Shown here: piece after piece, positions 1 to 11,000 of the stretch
Numbering within the stretch: the stretch's first letter is position 1
Layout: each line of letters opens with the position of its first letter
Assembly: GCF_029227915.1 (NCBI RefSeq)
Contig: NC_079879.1
Span: 4,960,001 to 5,024,000, forward strand
Length of the DNA: 64,000 nucleotides
Origin: Hydractinia symbiolongicarpus
Taxonomy: Eukaryota; Cnidaria; Hydrozoa; Anthoathecata; Hydractiniidae
Direction of reading: 5' to 3'
The notes under the pieces: generated by a model
Seen by the model: only the letters and a program-made list of their open reading frames with translations
What the model was told of the DNA's origin: nothing
Databases searched by the model: none
Position numbers and translations under genes: made by a program

Positions 1-1754
1 TACCATTGAACTAACATTAATTCAACATTTATTTTTACCCCCCATTTTGCATCCATCTTGGTTCATCGGTTTCACTGGGATTCCCCTACTACGCCCTGCT
101 TATTTCTTATGGAGTTTGGCAATTATAAACAACAATATGAACTGTCAATGCACTCACCTTTGATGTAAAATCAACTTCTTGTAGCAGTAAAATGTCGATA
201 TCGAACTTCAAGTCGCATCGCAAAAAAGATAAACTAACAATTAAAGTGATCAAATATATTCTATAAAAAAAATACTACAAGAACGATATAGCGCTACATT
301 TTTTCACCTGTCTCTTGAAACAAGCTATTCTTTTTGTATATATTGTTCCTCTAAAGAAAATTATAACAAAAGCCACATAAAAAAAAATTCTTTTTACTTG
401 CGAATACATAAACTGACTGGGAACATGAAATAAAATTGTTATAATTAAATATATATGTAAAAATAGCGTAAAAGAGAATGAAAAACATGATAACGCATAA
501 TAAGAAATAAAGTTGTCAGGTAATCTTTTGAAACAGTGTAAAAAAGAGGTCCAACTTTACGAAGCATGTGGTGTTTCTGTGATAATGTAACCCCTGCTAA
601 CATTAACCCTCCCTGTCCAACGAATTACACCTTTCTTTTTTTAAAAGAAAAGAGAATACTATATTTATTTAAATTTTTCCACCAGGATCCATTTTAGTCT
701 TCTTTGAATTGATCTTGCGCAACACTATATAACTATTTCTCACAGCTGTCAGAATATGAATAAAAACAAGTTAGTTACCAAACTTCTAAAACATGTGCTA
801 CCTGTAACCACGCCACAAAAATTGATACCTTGTAGCATACACGTTTTTTACTGTAAAAAGCATGGTTTTAAGAAACACAGACTGAGATTATACTTTGCTA
901 ACTTAAAAAATATTGAAAAAATTAAAAAAAAAGAAATTGACAAATTAACAAAGCTCCTGCTAAAAGCATTTTAAATGCACCAGTCGTTAGCCCGTGGAAA
1001 TTTTTTAATTGTGACGTAAAAGAGGAAAAGTCAAAAATAGGATGTTGCATTTATACGATTTATTTATTTACTTGTAATAATAACTTAGATGTTTACAATG
1101 TATACAGTGATATATATTATATATATAAATCAATCTAAAGAATAGCTTCAAGAACACGTATTTGACCGATTAATAACACACCAGCAAACGCTTTTCAGTG
1201 TGACACATCATCAACCAGATAGTTCGAGTTCGACAAACGTCTGGTAAGAAGTCAAAAATAGTGCCAACTAAAAGAGATGCAGTTTATGAAAAATTCGATA
1301 TGTCATAAGTAAGGAACGTAACCACACGAAATCAAAGTCTCTCTCTCGTGTACGGTTATGTGAAAGCTTGAGATAAAACGCTTTGACAAGAGTTCTTCTA
1401 TTTAATATCATAAATTACTTTTATTATTTTAAGTTAATACCATTGTAATTGCTGAAGTTACCGTGCTAAAGTTACCGTGTTAAACCTGTTTAAACCGAGC
1501 CTGTTTGTCTCGCTTAACCTCGTTTTTGATTTATTAGAAACTTAACCTGATTGGAATAATCAAAACCCTTCTACGTAAAATTGTTTCTGCGTTTGCGTAC
1601 TTCACGTCGAAACAAATAAGTATATTTCGAGCACAAATATGAAAAACAAATGATTAGCACAAATATGAAAAATAAATGATTTTCAGGATGCAAAAAGAAA
1701 TGAATTTTTAGGATATAATAAATAAAACACAACTCACAAAATTTTTTCCAACAC
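1..1754. other. Downstream flank of MsrB1; no further gene seen
   Basis: This stretch lies 3' of the minus-strand MsrB1 gene and should include its 3' UTR. It is very AT-rich. The only open frame of note is a 72-codon lysine-rich plus-strand frame at 756-974, which I regard as chance because it has no recognisable domain and low-complexity composition. A selenoprotein mRNA should carry a SECIS hairpin here. One weak hairpin near 1150-1215 was inspected and not accepted. Confidence 0.4.
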
Positions 1755-3273
1755 TTATTTCGGATGGAACTGAAGAGAGTCTGATAAAATTCAGAATCTA
1801 GACTGACTATCTGGACCATCACCAATAAACTCATGACCCAAAATATTGTCACATTTCATGCAAAAAAGCTAAAAAAAACAAAAAAAAAACAGCATTTTAT
1901 TAAAGAAAAACCACTTTCAAGATTAGTAAATTTCAGTGTAAACTCTAGATCCATATCATGTCACACAAAACAAATAATTAATTATTCAATCAATCAATCA
2001 ATTAATCAATCAATCAATCAATCAATAGATCTGCTTCACAAAAATACCGCAGTCCATGATTGTCCAATTATACAAAATCACGCATGCTTTTGACATTACG
2101 AACAATCTGATCTTATCTCTTTTAATTCCATTATGGACACCGAAAAATCTGCATGACTATTCATGACATATTGCCTATCAAAATCTTAACGACAAAGCTA
2201 CTGCATGCCACCGTCTGTTGAGAATGAAAAATACGGATGTGCTATAATAAAAATTCACCTATGTATACACCCCATCCAGATAAACTATCTGAGTTCATCA
2301 CTAACATATAGCCACACGAAGTGTAGTGGGTTCGTCTGCGGCTTAAGTTCTGGGGTCTGCGGCTTAAGTTCTGGGGACCGCGGAATGAATCCCGCTCACT
2401 GGCAGGCAGTAGGTTAGTGATGAACAAAGTAGTTCTTCTTCAACATAAAAATTGCATAGCTTGTATTGTGAAAGCACATATAACAATTAAGGGTTAGTCT
2501 CTTAGACTTTCAATTTTTGTTATTTTTTTAGAAAAAGACAACTCACCTTGAATGCCGGTTTATCTGATGAAGTTTGTTTTTCAGTCTCAACTTCTTTTCT
2601 TATCACATTCTCTGCAACAGGTTGAGAGAAAGCTGGCCAAGCTGATGCGTGTTTGTACTTTGCTTTCGCATGAAACAACTCAGTTGAGCAAGATGAACAA
2701 GAATACACTCCTATATACAAGAAAATGATCAAACCATGCTGACATCAGCTCTTTTGTAAAAGAAATTTCAGTTCTATTCTTGTAATAATAACTCAAATAA
2801 ATGTATACACGTTTTTATAAGCAACTACAGATTTTTGATTAGAGCCTTGGTTGCGAAGGGTATAATTTTAAATTTTAGCTCTACAGTGAAGTTTTGCTTC
2901 TCTGGAAATTCAAATGATAGAAGACTTAAGTTACTTGCTATTATGCACTTGAATATTATTGATCGATATAACAGTCCTTTAAGTTTTCATTCTTTTAAAA
3001 AGAGCCTCCTTTTGTGAGTGACTTGTTAACCTTTACAATAAAACGGGCACATATAGTTATCTTGACTATAAAAAAGATCCTAATGAAACCCAACAGAAAA
3101 AAAAACAGAAATTAATGCTGGAAATGCAAGTTTTCAAGTTTTGAAATGCAAGTTTGTTTTAAATATTGTTCTTTCTAAGCAGTCATCGTGTGTACAGTAG
3201 AGAAATGTTACAAAAGCAAACCTGCTTCAAAGTGATTTGTGAATTTTTGATCATCTGGCTTCGCACAATACAT
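1755..3273 (-). CDS. MSRB1: Methionine-R-sulfoxide reductase B1, selenoprotein
   Basis: The enzyme reduces methionine-R-sulfoxide in proteins back to methionine, using selenocysteine, in the cytosol and nucleus in known animals. Three coding exons read 3273-3222, 2710-2547 and 1868-1755; all junctions keep frame (phases 1 and 0) with GT-AG sites, giving 109 residues against about 116 in mammals. Visible family features are NHFEAGVYSC at the N-terminus, the two zinc CxxC pairs (residues 22/25 and 75/78), WPAF at 42-45, GHEF at 83-86 and SRF-U-IL around residue 98, where U is an in-frame TGA. Reading continues past TGA in a conserved context (SDSLQFHPK) to TAA. The start ATG is the first in the exon and sits 15 bases after an acceptor-like TTTTTATAG, so a 5' UTR intron or spliced leader is possible. 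The N-terminal GGE common in the family is absent. The SECIS element was not resolved. Confidence 0.85.
1791..1793 (-). other. In-frame UGA codon read as selenocysteine (Sec98)
   Basis: The TGA lies between codons for Arg-Phe and Ile-Leu, exactly where MsrB1 selenoproteins carry the catalytic Sec. The frame stays open and family-like for 11 more codons before TAA. Recoding is inferred from family knowledge and not from a demonstrated SECIS. Confidence 0.8.
1981..2027. repeat. (AATC)n microsatellite
   Basis: About ten near-perfect ATCA/AATC tetranucleotide units with one interruption, inside the second intron of the MsrB1 gene. Confidence 0.9.
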
Positions 3274-5076
3274 TTTCTAATTTATCTATAAAAATTACAT
3301 AAATTATACATATTTTCAATTTTTTTTGTTCGTCTTTAAATTATTCTTTAATATAATTATTATTTTTTTGTATGAAAAATTGAAACTGGATAAAGTTATT
3401 TGTCAGACGTCAGTGAAAAATATTTTTCTACTGGTGAAGTGATCGGACAAAAAATATCACTCTTTATGTTATAACTTATATATATCTTTCAACTTTCCGA
3501 ACCTAATAACAACACGATTACTGTTTCAGATATTGTCTTACAATTACAACTACAAGGCATCATGGACACACTGACATAAATACATTAATTCAGAAGGTAA
3601 TCCAGCATTCCCCCTGAATTTCAAGTTCATTAAACTTTTTTTTTAAAATATATAGGGATTATAGATGCTTGTTATAAAACTCATAGGTGTAGAAATCTTA
3701 TCACTGGTAATGGCCGCCTTGAAATAGAACATGCATAACAATACTTTGGCCATTCAGTAATTAATTGCTGCGTTCAATCAATGCTATGTGAAATTAATTC
3801 TGAGAATTGAACTGTTTTGAAGCGTTTAAGAAAATAAAATTATTATATCCTGAGCCGTCCTATGGTACACGTCATGTGAACGATCCTCAATGAAACTCTT
3901 AATTTGGATCAAATGTTTAAAATTTCCTGACTACAACCTGACTTACCATCAGAACTTCAATTTTAAATTTAAAAGAAATTTAAAGAAAAGAACAAGCGAC
4001 AGATAAAAATATAGCATTTATTGTGCTAAAAAATAAACACTATACATACATATGCAATAAAAAATTTTTTACAGTAAAAAAAAAAATACACATTGAACGT
4101 AGTTGTTGCTAGCAACCAAAGAATCAGCTAGGTAATAACACACATATATTGTTGCGAAACTACAGCAAAGTATCCACCTGCAGCAACTATGAAATAGAAC
4201 CGAACAATGGAAAATTACTGTGCTTTACAAGTTACAAGAGGGCGGCTTATTCAAAGTTCGTTATCACATTTGCTCTATTTAACGCCCGGGGCGTACCACG
4301 TAAACAACGTTCGTGGATGCGATTAACAATTCAAAGATAACAAGGTAGTATGGAGGTGTCATAACATGATGTCTAATTCATAAACTTCTTCGCACAAAAT
4401 TGAATGAGGATGGGAAAGTAAAACAATTTTTAGATATTTTTTATAAGGATTTTTAGGGGTTGTCACCCAGGGTAAACAATAAATAAAGAAAAACAGACAC
4501 GCTTTATAAACGGGGTTGGTATTTGGGAAGGGACATAAAAAGAGAATGGGTGCTAATAGAGCAAGTCAATATTGTATTAAATTTCTAGAGCGTTTATAAC
4601 TAAAAATAATCGATTAATTAAACAAATATGTATCTAGGAATATGTACATTCATAAATTCATTACATTCATAAATTCAAGACAGACAAACAATCTCTTTTT
4701 TCGAACTAAAAAAGAAAAAGAAAACTGCAGTAAGACAACTACAGTTGTTACCAGTTTTTTAATTGCACTTGATTGACATACACCAAGACTGTATTTTAGT
4801 TGGACAACAATAGAGTGTAAAGGGCTGGCTTGTACATTGGGTGATTAAGAAATTCGAGAATATTTTATCTGTAGAAATGTTGTGCACTTAAACAACCTTA
4901 GGACAGAAAAATCATATCAATTTTATTTCTTTTTTCAGTTTATTGAAAGAATTGGTTACTCACAACATCATAACTTCCTCGTAGCAAGTGCTCTTAAGAA
5001 AGAAACACCTTTCACAAGGTCAAGAAACTTCTAATAAATTAAATTCTCAAAACTGTCATCGATACCACTACTTACG
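3274..5076. other. Intergenic stretch between MsrB1 and EXO1
   Basis: This 1.8 kb AT-rich interval separates the 5' end of MsrB1 from the 3' end of EXO1, both on the minus strand. It must hold the MsrB1 promoter and the EXO1 3' UTR. A 63-codon plus-strand frame at 4149-4340 has no recognisable domain. I see no other gene or clear repeat. Confidence 0.4.
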
Positions 5077-8000
5077 CTAACTGATATACCTTTCTATAGA
5101 CTTTGTTTTGAAGGCAAACTTCTCCAGTGACAATTTACTTTGTTTGAGTACATTGCCTTTTGAAGGTAACGGTTTATGGCGTTTACTAAGTCCAATTGGT
5201 CTGCAGTTAGACATATTTGCCTTTGCTGGCTTCGAAACTGAAATAATTCAAAATAAAAACAGCTGAATTAGACAGAATTAAACATGAAATGTTTAAAAGA
5301 AATTTGACAACATTGTCTTAAAACGTTTTGACACCTCTTCATGTTGGCTTTCCTCTCTCTCTTTTTGGGCAAAAATATACTTATTATCCCTCCTGCAACA
5401 TTGATTTTTATTCATTGCGTATTTCTCCTACTTAGTTAACCATCTTCCATTACGTCCACTGCTTTGGATGTAACTGGCTCGGGCTTTGAGAATAAGAAGA
5501 TCTGATTAATTTTAACCATTTTACGTGACTCAAATATTTTCAAAAGAACGTAAAATGTTAGAATAAGCAGAATACTATGAGTAAAAATCAAATTAGGGGG
5601 CATGTCGAAATTTGGGAATTATTAGAACCTTCACAAGTATATTGATAGAATGGACTGTGAGAATTAATTCAAATTCTTTGAGAACAAATCTAAAATTTAA
5701 TTTGGTCATTCCAATCTAGAATTTTACACATTTTTCTGACATATCAAAGGAATAGATGATATCGATTTCAACATTTTGCCAATATTTTAGAAATTTTTGA
5801 CAACTCCAATTTTTCTAAACCTGACCCTAACTTTTCTTAGGAAAGGTTAAACTATGGACACACTAGCCATATCTTCTCAGCCTTACTTTGACTACAAGAA
5901 ACAGTGAGTTAAGATTTTTTTAAAAGTACTCAAAACATGCACAAGTCATGAATATTAATAAGGAAGATAAATCACCAATTTTCTTGCATTAACAGTTCTA
6001 GACGAAATTTCGCAATAAAAAAAAAAATTCAGGGGGGTTAATAAAAAAAAAGTCACAAAAAATGCTGTAGTTGAAATTCACATTTATGCAGCTAATTCAA
6101 AGTAAAATAGAAGAAAAAAAATAGTGTAATAGTTTTTCAAAAAAAAAAAAAAATATATATATATATCCGAATTTATTATTAAGGAACATTTAAGACATTT
6201 AAAAAAAATATAAAGCTATTTGAATACAAATCAGTGTTACTTTTTGTGACTAAATGAAAGAAATATAGGATTTAAAATCAACGTAGAAATATGCAGTACT
6301 TCACATTTGATGTGTAATCTCTTCCTTTGCAAAAAGTTGTATAATGATAAAACAGTAAATTTTTAATAAAATTTTAACGTCATTTGAGATTTTTTTTATG
6401 AACAGCTTTTTACCCTGAATTTACACCAAACAATGACAGATAAAAAATGAATTGAAAAAAGTTGAACATACCGGGGCGTGTCAACGATTGTCTCGGTACC
6501 TTTAAAAAAGAAAAAAAAAGAACTGTGAACAAACATCTTATTTTTGATTCATTTGCAATTTGTTTTATAGTTATTTAAAATACATACCTTTCCTTTTTCA
6601 TTAAATTGTGGTAAACGAGGCAAGACTCCTTCATCCAAATAAATAACATTATCTTCAACATTTGTACAATTCAACACAGAAGGGCTCCCACAATCACTTG
6701 TTGGTCTCTCGTGTTTCACATCTAATAGTTCATTTGTTTTAAGTAAAGACTTTTTCGGTTGGTTATAATATTTACTCAGCCCAAGAGATATCTTGCTTTT
6801 GCATAATGTTTTTGAGATGGCAGGCTTTTTATCTTTTACAGGAGAATAAATAATAACATCACCTTCCTCTTTATCGTCCTCCACCGTGTGTAGTATTTTA
6901 AAGTCAATGTTCTCGTCGGAGCTTTTATTTACTTCAATAGGAGATAACGGTTTTCGATTTAACTCTGTCCTGTTTTTTTTATGTAAATCTTCTTTTTTCT
7001 GAGATTCTGGCGAGCACAGGGAGGGTATCTTACTTTGACGGTATATAGATTTTGTTGGTGTTTTGAGGGCTTTCTTTCTTTTTGGTGTCATTGCACTGAA
7101 ATTGGATTGATCTAAACAATCTATAAAACTACTTTTAGGTAGTGTCGATGGAGATGATTCAAGATCATCATTACATATTGTAGGAGAAATCTTCTCGTCG
7201 TTCTGATCATTCTTGCTGTTGAAATATCTAAACCAAACCCAAAAAAGTAAGAGCAAAATATGGAGCAAAATAATGGCAAATTATACTGAAGGAATAACCC
7301 TAAGTTTTAAAACAGTAAACAACAACATAAGGTTTCTTATTTCCATGATAAATTACAGAACTGTGGGATATGCCATAGACATCCCTAACCACGTCACCTT
7401 AGAAACATTTTAGATTTACTTGCCTACTTAACACTATTTTCTTGGTTGGCGAAGTTTCTGCCGTCTGTCGAAATGGATTTCTAAATTTATGACTCTTCTT
7501 AAAAACACTAAGAGAACTTTTCTGTGGTGGTGATATGCTATCATCTTCTTCAGTAGAATGTTGCTGTACTACATTATATAACTTTTGTAGTTTGATTTCT
7601 TTCTCAGGAGATGGAGAATCATCTAATTTAAAAAGTTTCAGCATGTAATCAAAATAAGAAATTGTACAACATATAAATACACTGAAAGTAAAATCGTTGT
7701 AATTAACATTGCAAGTATCAGGGCTAAGAAAAAGGCAATACAAAATATATTTTTTAATCAAATCAATACACTAAAGCACTTTTTAAGCATGTGAGCATTA
7801 CTGGTCACATGTATGTCATGCTTGGGTGTTAAAGGGGCTATGAACCGGTTAAAATGCTCACATTCCGTATATCCCGCGCACATATTAAAAATCCTGCAAA
7901 TGCGTTTTGCCCAATAAACAGACCAGCGCACTTTGCTCGTTGGTTCAATATTTTTTTTCGAAAAGTATATTACAAAGAAATATTTCAGCAAGACTCATTC

Positions 8001-11000
8001 TGGATGAAAACATGACCAAGGCTGGAGAAGATAAAAATTCTAGATATATCTAATGTTCGAGTCTGAATTTTTGTTTTTCGTCGCCATCAGCTCGACTTTC
8101 GTGTAAGTCACTAAAGTCGAAAACCAACAGCCGTTCCATAGCCCCTTTATATGCAAATCCTTCTCGGGATATGACAAGTAATTTTGGGAAAACAAAATAG
8201 CACATCCTCACCTTCTCTCAATCTTTTCAACGACTTAGTAGCTTGAAATACAGGACTCAATGAATTAGGTTTTAGACAGTTCTCCACTCTTTCAGGAGCA
8301 GTATCTAACTTACAGAGTGACAGAGGCTTCCTTTTAGTGTGAATAGTACTTGTCAATCTTTGAGTTGTTTTCTTGGCAGCTAACCAACCAGTATCCTTCT
8401 TGATATTCTTACACAACCCACTCTGCATAGAATTTTAAGTTTACTTGAAGTAAAAACCAAATGCATCATTGATTTTAGATGTCAGTTTGAAGATAAAAGT
8501 AGAGATGCAGAGAAGAATGTCTGTTGGTAAATCGCACATCTGTCATTTAAAGCTCCACTAATATTAAACATCTACAACAATACTTACTGCAAAGTCCGTT
8601 CTATCTGCTAGAATGTTATTAGTAATAGGGTCTATATTCCCAAGAGCTATTTGTAAAGCTCTGTGATCATCAATTTTCCTGGAAACTAGCAGTTAAGTTA
8701 AATTTGATCAAGATTAGAAATTCACACACAATAAATTGAAGATAAAAAAATACAATGGTAGCAAAAAATACAATGGTAGCAAAAAATACAATGGTAGCAA
8801 ACAAGCTACAGTAATACAGTCCAGGTGATCAAAGGTAATTAATGAATAGATACGGTCCAGCATATTTCAATTCTTCTGCAGTGTATTTTTCTTGACTATC
8901 CATTGCATTCAATGGTACAACACGCTTGCTTCTAGGATCAAAAACCAGCTGATACTTAAAAACCATTTCAGCTTTTCGAAAGTTCTCAAGATAATCAGGA
9001 GGAACATGGTAAGATGTGTCACACTTCAAAGCGCGTATACACTAAACAAAATAGACACATAAAAATAAAACACATAATGTACATAATAATCTTGTTGCTT
9101 TACTGACGGATGGATTATGCCAAGCACCAATTATTGCTCTATATGTTCTCTGTCAAAAGCACTATTGATGTTTTGCTTTATTCTGTATTACTTATCGATG
9201 GATACTGTCGAGAGTTTGGTAAGGGGTGGTAAAAGTTGACTTTACTACATAAAGAAGAAAAAATCTTGTTAATGAAGCAAGTAAAAGATACGCTTTTTTG
9301 CTTGTAGGAAACAATGATGGATAACATATTTATTTTCAATTTATTAGTCTTAATTAAACAAACATTGTAATTTAGCTACTCACAAGATACTTTCATTGTT
9401 ACTATTTCATCGCAAATTTTAATAAACATAGCATAAAAACATACTTGGTATGCACTTGAGTGTCTTCTTAAAGCTTTGTGGGCTTTCACCAAACCCATTC
9501 CTTTAATTGAGGGTAGGTAATCACAACCAGATAACATACACATTTGCCGAAACTTTTCAAAAGTGAATGAAGAAAGTTGAACAGTTCGAACTTTTGATAA
9601 ATTCTCTAAATCGACCAACATTCCTTCACCTTCTGGTGTCATTTTATACAAAACCTTTAAAAAGATAACAAATAAATAATCTATATATTAATACGCCTTG
9701 TGTGTGTGTGCGCACGGTGAGGCCACGTCACACAAATCACAGGTCACTTTCTTACGACGTGGCGTTACGCTAAAATTTACCAAGTTAAAGAAAACGCAAA
9801 TCAGGGGGTTACTATATAAATATTTAATTCTCTTTTCTTATTTTTTTTTTAAAATAAAACTCTTTTTCCTTACTCATTAAAACTAAATTTTATTTTAATT
9901 TCAAATGGTTTTATTTGTTTTTTTGTTGTAAAAGCCCCGCTGGTCGTTTGGGATAGAATAATTAAATTTTACCTCCGGTTTACCATGTGCGCGCCGTATC
10001 TCACGGAAACAAAGTTTATTAACTGAAAAATGAAAACCGAAGCGAAGAAAGTTGTCTCTTTTTCAAAGTAATCCTGAAAAAAGTTATTTCAAACAAGGTT
10101 TACTCATCACGAGGTTAGATTAAAGCTTATTTGTTTCTTCTATCTTTTTTGTGTTCTGGGACCGAAGTTGCTTTCTTTTAAAAAAACTATCGAATTCGAA
10201 TGATAATTCGAATCTAAGAAGTAAAGAACAAAACTGTTGTCATTGTAGAGCGACTGTTGATGTCGAGCAAGAATAAAAAAAGTTTATGTTGTTGCCAGAA
10301 ATGTCTGTTATAAAGAAGAAAAACGTACGATAATATAACGTCAAAAAGAGAACTGATTGGAAATGTATCAGACAATTGTAGCTAGCTATACATTTTCAAT
10401 TTGTTTTCTTTGGGATGAAGCGAAGTTTAATAATCGAAGTAAAAAACTGATTGGTCTTTTATCCAGAGACGCTAGCTAACTGAGAAAGCCAAAGAAAGGC
10501 AGGTGTGTTGTTTAGTTTATCTGGTAAAGAGATAAGTTTAGGTGTGTAACGTTTTTTTTAACCGTTTTAACTTTCAGAGCTCAGCTTTTCCTTTAAATTT
10601 TTAGTTCCTTGTTGCGTCTTGAGCTTAAATGCGTTTTCTTTTGACACAATTTTTATAAGAATCTAAAATGTAAAGCGACGTTTTTAAGCCGTTTACACGC
10701 TTCCAGCTAAACTTTCCCTTTAATATGAAGTTAAATATGTTTTGTCTTTAGCCTGAACATATTTAACATTTTTTGTAAGAATATACTCTAAACAATGGGT
10801 CAGAATATCCTAAGAATATGTCTAAGCTTGGTTGTTTCTTTTAATATAAAAATTTGTATGACTGAACCTCTTTCTCTCCAAAACAATGGGCAAGTACACC
10901 AGGGAAAGCTAAGAACATGAAGGCGGAAACGAAAAAAAACACTATTCTTATAAAATACAGCGTGTATATAATAGAGAAGAGTTTATATAAAATGTAGAAA

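Noticed and set aside
756-974. 72-codon plus-strand frame, lysine-rich
   Set aside because: Its composition follows the local A-richness and it has no domain. It is opposite the likely MsrB1 3' region.
1150-1215. Candidate SECIS on the minus strand
   Set aside because: There is an ATGA followed 12 bases later by an A-rich loop and a short CACAC/GTGTG stem, but the 3' GA of the quartet is missing and the lower helix does not pair well.
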